A stretch of 64,000 nt of DNA from Cydia pomonella (GCF_033807575.1 NC_084720.1:19785570-19849569), one strand, 5' to 3'; numbered from the stretch's first letter, positions 20,115-31,761 are shown. A program made the numbers and translations. Notes: a model not told the origin generated them from the letters alone.

Positions 20115-20246
20115 TGTATGTAGTTGTCATCATATCATGTGAGATTCTAAATACCACGAGAAGCATGTATGGATGGATTTGTATATATGTAAGGCCAACG
20201 TATATAAGAAAATTATGCAATAATTTGTTGGGTTAGGTTAACATTT

Positions 20247-22265
20247 TTAGACAGTAGTTTTTAAAAGTTTTTCGGTCTCATCATAATCATATAATTTCAA
20301 AAAAGATGTAACTTCCGCTTTACACCGATTCACTGTAAGCTGGGTTAAATTAATACTTGTGGAGATCTTGTTGTACAGAAATGGACCAAGGAAAAAAGCA
20401 AAGTCATGGGCAAAACTAGTTCTACTGGGTGGATTGATAAAAATTCGGTTTCTTCTTCTCTTAGAAACTCTTGAATATGGCGCTTTCTTGTGTTGTTTTA
20501 AGATGGTTGCTTTTATAAATAACTGTCTTACTGATAGAACGTTAAATTCTTTATATAAAGCGGTTGTTGAGTATCTGAAGTTTTTGAATGTAGCTACCTT
20601 AATAACTGCTCTTTGAGCTCGTTCTATTGCAATCATGTGAGACTTTTTGGCACCTCCCCAAACTTCAATGCCGTATGATATGATGGACTGGCAGAGTGCA
20701 AAATATACATTCTTGACAATACCAGGATCTCTTAAATGTCTAATGTTTTTAAATATATACATTAGTTTCCTAACTCGAGAGCATAAGGAATTAATGTGGT
20801 AGTTCCATTTTAAATTTTGATCTATATTTACACCAAGATATTTTACGACATTAGTTGATTCAAGTGTGTAGCAGTTGCAGGGAGCTGTGTAAGTGTCCGG
20901 ACAAGTGTGTGCTTGAATACAAAAATTAGAAGGTTGCATGGAGTTCTTTATGCTAAACGTAACTTATTTTGTTTTGCTTAGATTGAGCGATAAAGAATTA
21001 TTATTGAGCCAATTCATAACATGACATAGGCCTTTTTCTGCAGTGAATTTAACATCATGCCATGATGGTCCGTCAAACATAAGCACAGTATCATCAGCAA
21101 AGGTCACAATAGCAGCATTTTGGAGTTTAAGGCGACATAGACCATCTATATGTATATATTAAAAATAAAGTAGGGCCAAGTACGCTACCCTGCGGTACCC
21201 CGAATTTTACTAGCGTCTCATGACTATTATGTTCACCTATTTTAACAATTTGAGTTATATCAGTAAGATAGTCAGTGAAAAGTTGGTGAGGAGTTCCTCT
21301 TATACCTAGCTTCTGTAGTTTATCAAGAAGGATTGGGATAGAGACAGTGTCAAAGGCCTTGGCTAGATCGAGAAATACTCCTATGCATTTGGATTTGGAA
21401 TCGAGTTTATTGACAATATGTCCGACAACGTGATTAATTGCATCTGTAGTTGAGATATTATTTCGAAAGCCATATTGATTACTGGACAGTAGGTTAAAAT
21501 TTTGCAGGAAATGTTTAAGACGTTTATTTATAACCTTTTCAAGAACTTTAGATACAACAGGAAGTAGTGAGATTGGCCGGTAATTAGTGACACTGTCTTT
21601 ATCTCCCGCCTTGTAAATAGGTACAACCACAGACTTCTTAAGCGCTTTGGGGAATACGCCAGTAGATATGGCTAAGTTACAAATGTGGGCAATAGGTCTA
21701 GCAACTGAGGAAGCTGAAAGCTTAAGAAGAGCAGATGGTATACCATCCCAACCTGTAGAAGAGCTATTTTTTAGTGACATAATTATATTTAGTACTTCAG
21801 TTTCATCAGTAGGCAGCAATACTAGTGAATTAACCGGGGTATGTATACAAGGTTGTTCATTTTCATTTAGTACATTAGAGGGAAAGTAAATGCGACGCGT
21901 AGTAATATTCGCGGCGAGGTCTTGTCCTATATTGGTAAAATATTCGTTGAATTTGATTTAATTTTAATAAGGTTAAATGGTTCAGTTTGGGGTTTTTTAA
22001 TATGACATATCTCTTTTATTATATTCCAGGTCTTTTTTAAATCATTTTTGTGTTTATTGATCATGTCGCGTTCATAATTTCGCTTTAGTGTATTAAGTAT
22101 TTGATTACAAGTATTTCTATACCTCTTATAAGAGATCTGTAGAATTTCATCATCAGGATATTTTCGTGATTTTAAATGAAGTCTGTCTCTGTGTTTCATA
22201 CAGCGAAGTAAACCAGGCGTTATCCATGGCTTGTATCTTCTTTTCCTATGAAGACTGAACTCGAT
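20247..22265 (-). mobile_element. Jockey/CR1-like LINE, 5'-truncated and frameshifted
   Basis: On the minus strand, from 22265: a PWITPGLLR block and a long basic linker, then reverse transcriptase with STGWDGIPSALLK, VVPIYKAGDKDSVTNYRPIS, QYGFRNNISTTDAI, FLDLAKAFDTV and FGVPQGSVLGPTLFLIY. FADD lies at 21101-21090, followed by YLGVNIDQNLKWNYHI and a C-terminal domain with YGIEVWGG. The endonuclease is missing. At least two frame changes (near 21945 and near 21160) and one in-frame stop (20966-20964) break the frame, so it is dead. The two largest pieces are 21819-21127 and 20939-20247. The GVPQGSVLGP wording and FADD box fit the Jockey/CR1 group; the exact family is not resolved. Confidence 0.9.
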
Positions 22266-22889
22266 TTAAATTTAACTAGGTGTTATGGTTTTGAACTGGT
22301 TTTGAAACGACCTTGAAGATTGTTCGCGCTGATTGGTGCATTCCTCATTGCCAATTCGACTGGCAAGATCGTATTGACTCTACGTAGCATTTCCCCTACA
22401 TACGGGGTAACGTACCTATGTGTTACATTGGAATCGACTTTTGGTGCAAGAAACTCGGCGTTACCTACTTATTTATCGAACACAGAATATTTCTCATAAT
22501 TTTCATGCAAAGAGCATACACCCCTGCATACAATCAGTCTATGCATACGTAATTTTTGCACAAATAAAAAAATCGAAGAAAGTCAAACATAAGGGCACAG
22601 CTATTATGGTTATGTTATGGTATACATAAGAATATGTAAAACCATTTTCTATTATGCAAATATCCAGAAAGAAAAATGATACATTTGTATGAAGAAGATG
22701 CGTGGCCTATACTCTTAACAAAAAAAAAAAAAACTAAATTTGGGGTTAAACGACCTCTTTCGTCACGTGTATTGTTATTCAGATGTGCAATAAATAATTG
22801 TAAGTCATTCACATGAGTATTTCGATAAATGTAAGGAGGGTTAACATGCCCGAGCTATATCGTAAGTAAGTCATTGTAAGTCATCTACT
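22266..22889. other. Spacer with short repeat fragments
   Basis: 22285-22380 contains TTTTGAAACGACCTTGAAGA and CGCGCTGATTGGTG, recurring at 28445-28505 (TTTTGAAACGACTTGCCGG, CGCTGATTGGTG). This suggests a dispersed repeat of unknown type. Nothing else is supported. Confidence 0.35.
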
Positions 22890-23000
22890 TACCAAGTTTG
22901 AACAATAATTATAGTTCTTATAGTTTCGGAAAAAAAGTGGCTGTGACGAATCTATAAGGGTTCCGTTTTCTGCCATTTGGCTACGGAACCCTAAAAAGAG
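22890..23000 (+). repeat. ACGGAACCC element, 3' end
   Basis: ATAGTTCTTATAGTTTCGGA, AAAGTGGCTGTGACGAATC and GGGTTCCGTTTTCTGCCATT, then GGCTACGGAACCCTAAAAA. Only the terminal quarter of the family remains. Confidence 0.75.
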
Positions 23001-23920
23001 ACAAATCTTATCCAGTGACTGAAAGCTACTCGAAGTTGTCTTTTCACTAAATTCAATTTAAAGTCTCTAAAGGTACGTCCGTTTGCAATGGGGTTCTCTA
23101 GAATATCGCTCTGAATTCGAGTGAATTTACCGCAAAAGGGTTTTCTAAAGGTATGGATGGCTACTTTGAAATTGCTCTTCCCTCAAATTCGGGGAGGCCT
23201 AGTCGAGGATCTACCTCTCACATGTGCGGTCCTGCTGACAACTAGGTTTCTCCACTTGCACCACTTACCACTTTGTTCAAAATTAACGTAAAGGAATGTT
23301 ACAGACCAATAGAACGCAAAGTATTAAATTTTTTTAATTTGTTAAAGTTTAGTATCTATATAAATATATCTGTTTTGTTTTGACAAATGGCCCTTAATTA
23401 TTAATATTACTAACAAAGTTCTAACCCATTCGTTTTATGAACAGAATAAAACTTCTGATTCCTTAGAGTCCATCTAAGCTAACTTTGCACCGAATTGATT
23501 AGAACAAAGTGAGGGATTGTCACTATAAATGACTTATTATTTTCATAGAAATTCGATATTAGTAATGAAATGAAAAATGAAAAAAAAAATAACTTGATCC
23601 GAATCTACTAATCGCTAGTCTTAATCTGTAATTTTGATTTATGTGTTTGCAAAGAGATAAAACATATTTAAGATAAAGTATGAAGTAATGGAGGCTTATA
23701 CAGTTTTAGCAATAAGGGGTTAGCCTCTATTAACTTTACTGCCCAATGAAAGCTCCGCTGCAGCTCATTTAGCCCCGTTCTCGGGCAATATGCATGAAAT
23801 GTCGCCGCGCATTAAGCCTAAGGAACAATGTTCCACCCGCGACATGTGTTGGTGACCAGTTGATTCTGAGACTTTTTGTTTTATTGTATCTTAACCTGTC
23901 TTATGTACAAAAAAGTGTTT
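23001..23920. other. Unannotated spacer
   Basis: AT-rich DNA without a recognisable gene or repeat. Confidence 0.4.
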
Positions 23921-24200
23921 ACACACATACATACATACATACAAGTCAAGCGAACTCGAGCGATTCCGCTGGACATGTCTGGCAACATCGCGCTTATTAA
24001 GTCTGTAACGACGTCAGGCGAAGTTGTGCGACTTCGCGAAACTGCGTTTGACAGACTGGCATCGCACAATTTATGACACACACTGGCGACATGTGTCGCT
24101 CGCTGTTGCCAGAGATGTCGAACGAAGTCCGGCAACGTTGTGCCGCTTCAACCGACGTCGCTAGACACACGTGTCGCGGCACATTTGTCGCTTCGTGTAA
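23921..24200. repeat. (CATA)n tract followed by GTCGC-rich repeat
   Basis: A short (CATA)n run at about 23924-23943, then a GC-rich block with recurring CGACATGTGTCGC, GTTGTGCGACTTCGCG, CGGCAACGTTGTGCCGC and ACACGTGTCGCGGCAC words that are mutually inverted. It has the look of a terminal region of a DNA transposon or a stem-rich repeat. Four overlapping open frames are by-products of the GC content. Confidence 0.4.
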
Positions 24201-24429
24201 TTCTGGCTTAACGGGTGGGTTCCACCAACCGCAACCCATATGTTTCGCTCTAGTGTAAGAGTGGGAGATCGCTATATAAATGCGTAGCGCTGTCTCGCTC
24301 ACGCAGCGGAGCGGCGAGCCGTCTTTATTAGCATGTATGCTTGGCGATGTGTCATGGCAATAAAAACGTCCCAATAAATTCCCGGCATAGTCGCTTGTTA
24401 AGGCGTGTGCGGCTCTCAATGACGGTACC

Positions 24430-25169
24430 ATTGAGTCCATAAAAGCATGTGAGTAGATGTTTAAATATAATATTATGCGCCGCACCTGTAGTATTATTTT
24501 AACCCTTTGTATGTCTAAGCACTGGTCTGTACGCATGAATTTAAATTAACCCATCAAAAACATTTTCATGTAAAATGTAGCCATGACGTATACGAGACCA
24601 TAAGGTTTGTGACACTGTCTAAAAGTTATCAGATCTCTTGTAGTAGACAGAGTATGGAATTTTTTATGCTTAATAAGTCCACTATTGACATTATATCCCG
24701 AGAATTTTGTTTATCAGGTATAATCCAAACCCAAGTTATGAAGGTTAAAAAACGACGAAGCGCTTCGAGAAAAGATAGGTAGAGCCCTTGCGCTTCGGTT
24801 TGCTCGTCTTTGCGGGGGCAACGTGCCCCCAGATTCCTTAATACAATATGAATTTTAATTTGTTCGCACTGATCGGTGCTTACACATACGAGGGGATAAA
24901 AACCGCGTTTTGCAAATCGCGTTCGAGCCCAAAAATACCCACTAAAACTAAATCTTACCAATACCTAAACACTAAAACTCAATCTTACCAATATTTTGAG
25001 ATAAAAACCAGTTAAATTACTTAAACAATTTTGTGGATGTTTTGTGGAAGTACCTAGTTCACCATTGGTGGGCGAGTGGCGGGGTAGTTAAAAATGCTTT
25101 TATAAGTGGTAGTATACGTTCTTCAAAATCATAACAGCCTTATTTAAACTTTTTTTTAACCAGTAATCA
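24430..25169. other. Spacer with an inverted repeat fragment
   Basis: 24754-24779 (CGACGAAGCGCTTCGAGAAA) is the reverse complement of 5375-5398, marking a dispersed repeat. The rest is unannotated. Confidence 0.35.
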
Positions 25170-25360
25170 GTACCCCTAGTGTAAATAAATTCGATTTCGA
25201 AACGTGACGTACGCGTTTGCGTTTAGTCTCATTTTGTATTGGATTTAGAAAGAGCGCGCCAAGCGGGACGTTTTGGAAACTCAAAATCCTATACAAAATG
25301 AGACTTAACGCAAACGCGTTCGTCACGTTATGATGTCGATCAAATTTACACTAGGGGTAC
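25170..25360 (-). mobile_element. 191-bp hairpin MITE, copy 2 (inverted)
   Basis: Reverse complement of the element at 1555-1745, same length, about 4 differences. Ends are GTACCCCTAGTGTAAATAAA and ATTTACACTAGGGGTAC. The near identity of two copies 23.6 kb apart implies recent activity or recent duplication. Confidence 0.88.
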
Positions 25361-26187
25361 AGGTAGTAGGTTGTGTATGGTCTATGTACGATTTTTTATT
25401 AAAGTTTTACACTTTCTTCTACAATCAATAATTCCTTGCTTAACATGTTTAAAAATAAACTTTTCACGGCTGCCGCCGCCTTAAAGTTGTTGGCATGAGT
25501 TTATCTCATTTGAATAGTTGCGGGCATCAGCATGCGACTTGTTGAGTCTGCTTGAGTCGCGGCGCACCGCTGCGGGCTGCGGCCAACTTCACCTAACTTT
25601 AGAATATTAAACTACTTTACAATTTTCTGCACCTGGCACAGCTCTTATTTGGTTGGGTGGGACTTTGGGAACTGACTCACTGATTCGTGCGTTTACTATT
25701 GAAGTTAACATCACGGGTAAGTTACATAAGAAACTAAGATCTCTTTTTACCCGACAGCGCAACGTAAAGGCGGCTAATGTTTTTATTAAAAAAAAAAACA
25801 GATGAGAGGCCGTTACTAAGTTTTTTGTTATTTATTGTTTATCGACAAATGCTAATCGAAAAGTAAAAACTTTTTATATATATTATGTAAGATTTTATAA
25901 GAATTTTCTAGCAAGAATAGGCAAAATAGTTCATGAAACGGAGTAACAATGATAATTATTTACAATCGCGGCAGATGCCTAAAACTGCTCGGCCACCTCT
26001 CAAATTCCACCCATGCCATGCCGCTGTGACCCAGGTGACCGAGCGGAGCAACTTAGGCACTGGAGGCCTTGGTCAGATGGTCACGTTTTCTTTCGTATAT
26101 GACATTTATTTCAGTTTAAAATAAAAGCGATGCAACATACAAGTTAAATAAAGTTCTGGCGCAAGATTAATTAGTCGCTCTAATTTC
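25361..26187. other. Unannotated spacer
   Basis: A GC-rich patch lies near 25460-25600. A short GC-rich segment at 25965-26080 (GCTCGGCCACCTCTCAAATT, GGCACTGGAGGCCTTGGTCA) could be a LINE 3' fragment, but I cannot support it. Confidence 0.3.
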
Positions 26188-26565
26188 GTCGCTTCAGTTC
26201 AGGACGATATATCAAGTGGAACTCTTTCATATCGTAAGAGGTTCGTGAGTAATGGCCGCGCGGGCATTAGGACGGACTGCAGTGTTGTATTCCTGTTGCG
26301 CGATCTACAGTCAAGAGGAATAGTTTTCGTCACTTCAGTTCAGCACGATATATCAAGTGGAACTCTTTCATATCGTAAGATGTTCGTGAGTAATGACCGT
26401 GCAGGCATTAGTGCGGACTGCAGTGTTGTTTTCCTTTTGCGGGATCTACACTCGAGGGGAATAGTTTTCATCGCTTCGGTTCAGGACGATATATCAAGTG
26501 GAACTCTTTCATATCGTAAGACGTTCGTGAGTAATGGCTGCGCAGGCATTAGGACCGATACCTGA
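26188..26565 (+). repeat. 141-bp tandem repeat, in-frame (2.7 units)
   Basis: Three consecutive units start at 26188, 26329 and 26470, a period of 141 bp (47 codons); the third is incomplete. A frame stays open from about 26149 to the stop at 26565 across all units, encoding repeated SSGTLSYRK, FVSN, AGI, CSVVFLLRDL and SRGIVF blocks. Within the VVFLLRDL-SRG stretch five of six differences between units 1 and 2 are synonymous. The segment ACGATATATCAAGTGGAACT to TATCGTAAGA is identical in all three. Each unit also carries TTCAG before and GTGAGT after this core, which look like splice-site consensus. It could be a repeat-protein exon or a non-coding satellite; no family is recognised and no ATG precedes the first repeat. 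Confidence 0.6.
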
Positions 26566-26810
26566 TAATAATATTTAATTACGTAGGTATATTTGCGGAT
26601 CATAGTTGTAGTACTGGACTATAGTTTCGTGGTTTCACGTATTGATTATGAGAACATTCTACATATACATATTGATTATGAAACATTCTACATAACATGG
26701 TATCCTGGATCCTGTACAGAGCTGGCAGCGCCGGTGCTCGCGGACCAATCTGAACGAGCCGCGGGCGACAAATTACTTCGCTCGTGCACTTACAGCTCGC
26801 GAGGAACACC

Positions 26811-26969
26811 ATGAACTTAACAAGTTGTGTAATAGAGATATTAGTTATAATTACAGTGTCCGGTACAACTGGGCAGTTTAAAAACAAACGGCCTACCAGT
26901 CTAGTTGAGAGTGACTCTGCCTATGAAGCAGGAGGTCCCGGATTCAAATCGAATCGTAAAAATATCTAA
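26811..26969 (+). CDS. Possible secreted-protein first exon running into a SINE head
   Basis: The ATG at 26811 lies in a good context (GGAACACCATGA) after a GC-rich, 5'-UTR-like stretch (26705-26810). It opens MNLTSCVIEILVIITV, then SGTTGQF. This is a classic signal peptide: short polar start, hydrophobic core IEILVIITV, and small residues before a likely cleavage after SGTTG. From about codon 24 the frame enters a tRNA-like SINE head (26889-26960) and stops at 26969, so the mature protein is not encoded here. Either the exon ends before the SINE at a donor I cannot place with confidence, or the SINE disrupted an ancient gene. No family can be named. Confidence 0.35.
   Translation: MNLTSCVIEILVIITVSGTTGQFKNKRPTSLVESDSAYEAGGPGFKSNRKNI
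26889..26960 (+). mobile_element. tRNA-like head of SINE family 2
   Basis: CGGCCTACCAGTCTAGTTGA (A box) and CTCTGCCTATGAAGC, then GGTCCCGGATTCAAATC (B box), matching the head of 39882-39951. The body is missing or replaced. Confidence 0.65.
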
Positions 26970-27214
26970 GGCATATATAGCATGCAGTTTTTGCGAGCTG
27001 TTAGCTATAGATAATCTATCTATATCTACTGAAGCACACAAAAACCCAGAGGCCAATTCAAACATACATTTTGATATATAAATGATGTCTGTTTGTTATT
27101 ATTCGCCCGTGCGTCTTGCTCGCGCCAATACATGTACGGACAAGGAGGACATCATTTAGATCTTAAGATAAAGTGATATATGTATAATGTAAAGCGATTA
27201 ATTGAACTGTTTGA

Positions 27215-27265
27215 CGTGTAAATATGTTGTGTTTATAAATAAACGAAATGAAATGAAAATGAAAG
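27215..27265 (+). mobile_element. Retroelement tail (GAAAT)n
   Basis: GTTTATAAATAAACGAAATGAAATGAAAATGAAA looks like a 3' A-rich tail. The element body is not identifiable. Confidence 0.3.
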
Positions 27266-27290
27266 ATATCAATTTCATGTCAAATGTACG

Positions 27291-27500
27291 GTGGAATTAG
27301 AACATTATAATACGTCACTTATTTCATCAAAAATATTAGCATTCCGCAAAACTTCCTGGCTCACACAGCTAAACTATGGAATGAACTGTCGCCCGCGGTG
27401 TTTCCGGAGCGATACCACCTTCAAGAAAAGAGCGTACTTCCATCTTAAATACCGACAACCAACTTGTAACCCGTCTGGTGTTTTAGGTGTCCATAGGTGA
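27291..27500 (+). mobile_element. LINE C-terminus (PSGVAGV family), frameshifted
   Basis: The DNA encodes degenerate versions of [10 protein letters not shown] (in another frame), then FKKRAYFHLKYRQPTCNPSG and VLGVHR before a stop. It is a relative of 9057-9285 with an internal frameshift and deletion around 27390-27420. Dead. Confidence 0.65.
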
Positions 27501-28911
27501 CAGTAATTGCTTACTTACTTATTCACCTGCTCATTTGCCTCCTATGTCATAAAAATTACATCACCCACGTCGACACTGCAGCAGTTGTAATCCAAGTGCA
27601 ACCTTAAATTTGAATAGCAGCAAGCGTCTGTGGCTGATCTCGAGCCAAATTCAATCTCACAATATGGCCGCTTAACGAAAAGCTGGGATAAAAGGAATAT
27701 TATCGACGCTTGTGTGGCGGCTGCGGCAACAGAGAGATATACCTACGTATGTAAACCTACGAAAACCATTTCCTAAAACTGGTTGATAACATGATTTTTA
27801 GTGGATTTTTAGTGGCTTTTGAGCATGCTCAGAAAAGAGAAATTTATTTGACACAAAACATGTTTTGTGGCATTAAATTAGTCAATAAATTTCTCAAGTA
27901 CAATGTTCTTTTTGGACTCGGTCACAGGTCTTCGTAGCACCCTGTAAAGCTAGTGTACGGTTTTGACTTATGGCGATAAATTTAGGATTGACAGGCCCAT
28001 CCGTTCTGTGCATTGTTCATAGGTTGATAGGTAAGTAGGGGCTACTGAACCACACTTACGTTGTTCTTGACAACGCTTATGCGACGCTGTTATTATCGCG
28101 CTGTCGAATAGACAAATATGACCATCTTATCCGTACTGGTATGTAATAATTGTAGGTACACCTCGAGTATGATAAATTCACTAGCGTTAATTAGTATTTT
28201 ACTTCAATTAAGAAAATTTGTGTCGCGTGTTCTAATAACGCAGCGTCGAGATTATTAAGTTGATTTTTATGAAAGAGATGTCTATCAATTTATCTTTATG
28301 GCGCAGATAAGACAGACAGTCGATTGATTTTAAAACTGACTCTGCTGACCTGCTACTCCGCTAGTTGGGTTTCACCGCTCTCAAAATCGTATCTTTTTGC
28401 GGGGCTACATCATTGCAGCTGCTGAAGTCGATTCTGATTTAACAATTTGTTATGGGTTTGATACTGTTTTGAAACGACTTGCCGGTAGCGCACGCTGATT
28501 GGTGAAAGAGAGAAACGCGCCGGAAGCTGTATCATTAGATATGTCACTCGCTCTTGTCGTGACAAGGTCGTATCATTTACTTGTGTAATGAGAACATATA
28601 TGTGTTTCAGAGTCAATGGTGTTTTCTATATAGTAATAATAATATATATATCTCAAACATTATGGTGTCCGCGGTGTGCCACTCGCGATCATTACTTCCA
28701 TTTTAGCGAATCGGTATCAGCCTGTAGAGGTGAACAGTGAGCGGTCAGTAGCTGAGCCGATCGTGATAGGTCAGTTCCCCAGGGACAGACGTAGACAATA
28801 ACCTACGGTTGATTTTGTCATGTATGCTATGCCGACGATATTTGCGCTATAGTAAACGCGGAAAAATAGGACAAATCTATGCGAAAGCGTCCAACCAATC
28901 TGTCATGTGTA
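27501..28911. other. Spacer, mostly unannotated
   Basis: Except for the 28445-28505 repeat words shared with 22285-22380, I see no supported feature. Confidence 0.4.
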
Positions 28912-29030
28912 TATAAATATAAATAAATAAACAATAAAGGGATTGTGTTGTGGGTACTAAGACAACGATATATATGATATACAAATACTAAAATATATAG
29001 AAAACACCCGTGACTCAGAAACAAATTCCT
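28912..29030 (-). mobile_element. tRNA-SINE family 2, body fragment
   Basis: TAAATATAAATAAATAAACA, GTGTTGTGGGTACTAAGACA, ACGATATATATGATATACAA, GAAAACACCCGTGACTCAGA. Head and extreme tail are missing. Confidence 0.65.
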
Positions 29031-30059
29031 GTAGACTTTTAGAGTGGTTTTAGGCAAACGGAGTGATCCTAAATCTGGTTAAGGCAAAGCTGTTCGACCT
29101 TAGACAACCTGTAGCTACTTCGACCGATAATTAAATATAAGTAAACAGCCTATAATGGTAAACGTAGAAAATGTGCCCCTACGACAACTAATGGTTTCAT
29201 CTTTGACCGCGGCCGTCAATTGTAAAGTCAAATTGATAAGGGGTGCGCCAAATGAAGTTCTGCACATTCGTCATTCTGTAATGCCCAAACATTGTCAAGG
29301 TCATTTGGTTTTGTCATAGGGACTAGAGCTGTGGGGCCTGGCTGCAGACAGGGACCGTTCATTTTTTATACAGAAAAAGATATTTAGGACAATGGCTAGA
29401 ATTGCCCAGACACACCTGCCCGCCAACTTTTAATTAATTTCCGCATTCCCAGGTTATACTCGAGTTGGCAAAGTACGTACGAGCGAACTTATCTTCGTTC
29501 CCCAAAAAAATGTGAAACAGCAAAACATTTCACTTTTAGATTTTCTAATCTTAACGCGAGATTTACAGATCACAGAGTCACTAGTTTATTTAATATGTAT
29601 TTATCATAATTATAAAATCGGTAAATCAGAATCGGCCTAGTCTAGGAGATTACTTCTCGGCGCCGACAACGCCAAGTTTGCAAGATTTACGTGTCGCGGA
29701 CTATTTAACTTCAACCACTTCGGCGTTTGGCAATTTGTGCGATTGGGTTGAAGTAAATTGTTTCACTCCTAAACTAAAGGGCCGAGCCATCACTTTCTTA
29801 TACCTTGGTACTTACTGTAAAATTTAACGTTAACCACTGTGTATATGTGTGATTGGATTGAGACCTGTTTGGTACTAGAATAACTATAGTTTAACTAGAG
29901 CTCTAAAATGAATAAAATGTTCGATACAATTTAAATCAAACCAAAGATAAATATGTGACATTTTATTATTTTTATGCTCATCCGGTTATTGTACTGTATT
30001 TATTAACAATAATAGTAGTTTTTTTTTGTCTTTGATTGACTGTGTGTCTTTTCCATAAT

Positions 30060-30320
30060 AAATATATATCGAGACCATGGGGTCCCAGACCTTTGGGAGG
30101 CGTGCGTGGGGCCGAAGCAACAGCGCAGAGCCCCCTTAAGACTATTTTATCTAAAAGCAAGGGATACACGTGGCAACCTGCAGCATCGGTTCCGCTGCCG
30201 GCCGGTGTAGGCAAGCACCGAGGCGAGGGCCAGATAAAAGTGCTCTCTGGAATAGGGGTCCGCGGTGTCGTCACTCACTGTCAGGTCGCCAGAAGCTGCC
30301 CCACGGGTTATTATTATACC
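30060..30320 (+). mobile_element. GC-rich LINE 3' UTR
   Basis: ACCATGGGGTCCCAGACCTT, GGGGCCGAAGCAACAGCGCA, GGATACACGTGGCAACCTGC, GCTGCCGGCCGGTGTAGGCA, GGGGTCCGCGGTGTCGTCAC and GCCGCCC-like CCCACGGGTTATTATTATAC. I recognise this as a dispersed lepidopteran retroelement 3' region. The overlapping open frames on both strands are GC-driven artefacts. Confidence 0.55.
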
Positions 30321-30580
30321 TAATTAAAATATCGAATTTTATTTCCAATCAAAACTTTTAGGGACCAATCACAACAATTTTGTGCCCGTAATATACCCCA
30401 GCTTTGCATAGTTATTAATACAAAGCTGATAAGTAAAAATTGTACTAAAGGCTCCCTCTATATGGAGCTGATTGCGACCTATATGGGCCGAAGATTCTAC
30501 TTCTCTCTGTTCATTTTCACAGTTACATAAACGCTAATAAAAGGCTTATGTGGTGGAAATATGTGCTGTTCATGGATGAG

Positions 30581-30654
30581 GGCTCGGTAGCTCTAATATG
30601 GCATAGCACTGGGCTAGTGATCCAGTGGTCGTGAGTTCAAATCTCACCCAAGAC
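30581..30654 (+). mobile_element. tRNA-Thr(AGT)-like pseudo-tRNA or SINE head
   Basis: The 74-nt segment can form a T arm with a perfect 5-bp stem (GTGAG-TTCAAAT-CTCAC) and an anticodon arm CTGGG-CTAGTGA-TCCAG whose loop gives anticodon AGT. The D stem has one mismatch and the acceptor stem pairs at only 5 of 7 positions, and no poly-T terminator follows. It is therefore more likely a SINE head or decayed tRNA than a working tRNA gene. Confidence 0.5.
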
Positions 30655-31761
30655 AAGACAGTACATAAAATTGCCAATCAATTAGGTGAGGCCAATAATA
30701 GATATTTCAATTTTGAAAATCAATAGGTTAGGGTTATAAATATGCGCATCCCCCTTTGCTCACATACCGTAGCCACGAGATTAGCTTAAGTGAGCTTTTA
30801 AATTAGCTTCCGTAATTTCAAACATATTAACTTGTGGAAGCGAGCGCAGATTCTGTTTGATGGTTTGTAAATCTACGAAACAAAATATCGTAGACAGACA
30901 ACTTGCAAAGAGGAAGATATTTTGTAATAATTTAATGAGTTTCACGTACCCTGCGCTTTAGTTATTCTTATTTGCTGCTAAAATATTGGCCGCAACCGCG
31001 ACAGCGCAACGGTCACAGTGGCGGGGAGCATTGTCAAATCGGAAGGTATATTTGAACCCTTTCATGAGTGTCCCCACGTTATCTCTGCGCTTCAGTTTTC
31101 CTTTTTTGCCGCCAAAATCTTAACCGTGACCGCGTCCACGCAGCGGCCACAATGACCGCGTTAGTTTACCGAATGCCTATTTAAATATACCGATCTTAAA
31201 ATCTTCAGTTGATTTTTTATAAATAACATATTTATTATGTGTGACTTTTCTGCTAAGATGATATCTTGTAGATGAGAATTGCGAAGTAAAAATGTTCCGC
31301 AGTTATTTTAAAACCTGCGTGAGTGAGTGAAGTGAAGTGAAGTTATTGGTATGATTTCTACAGCTAGAGTATTCGTGGAAATCCCTCAAAAATTAACTGA
31401 AGCATAAATTAAGTACTTTTGAAGTACCACCCATAGCAAAATAAATTAGATGAAGTATAAGTGTTGGCTTCTCATTATTACTGTTTCCATGAAATGTTAA
31501 ATACAAATAGTCATACCGTTAAGGCTTGATTTAACAGCGAATTTCGTAAAACTTCTACGGTCGGGTAATTGCATACTTTACTAGAAAATCCATTCTATTG
31601 GCTATTTTATTGAACTTCATTCCTCAATTCTTGCTTTTTTTTTCTGATGTTCCCAAAGAAAATCGTCAGTAATACCAAAACGTTTATAAATGAATACTTA
31701 ACTATAACTTTGTAAGTATACGGAAAGAAGTACTGCATTTATCTCTTACAGCAGCGGTATC
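30655..31761. other. Unannotated spacer
   Basis: Two loosely similar segments (about 30945-31045 and 31070-31160) share AAATATTGGCCGCAACCGCG / AAATCTTAACCGTGACCGCG and GCGGTCAC-like words, suggesting an old tandem or dispersed repeat of about 120 bp. No gene seen. Confidence 0.35.

Noticed and set aside
19837..20236. Cys/Val- and Thr/His-rich frames
   Set aside because: They read through the (GT)n microsatellite.
23924..23943. CRISPR-like or regulatory array
   Set aside because: Simple (CATA)n microsatellite without spacers; the organism is a eukaryote.
23794..24536. Cluster of overlapping frames up to 179 codons on both strands
   Set aside because: GC-rich inverted-word repeat; no domain, no consistent codon bias, and frames open on both strands equally.
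29978..30361. 95-98 codon frames on both strands
   Set aside because: They lie in a recognised GC-rich retroelement 3' region.
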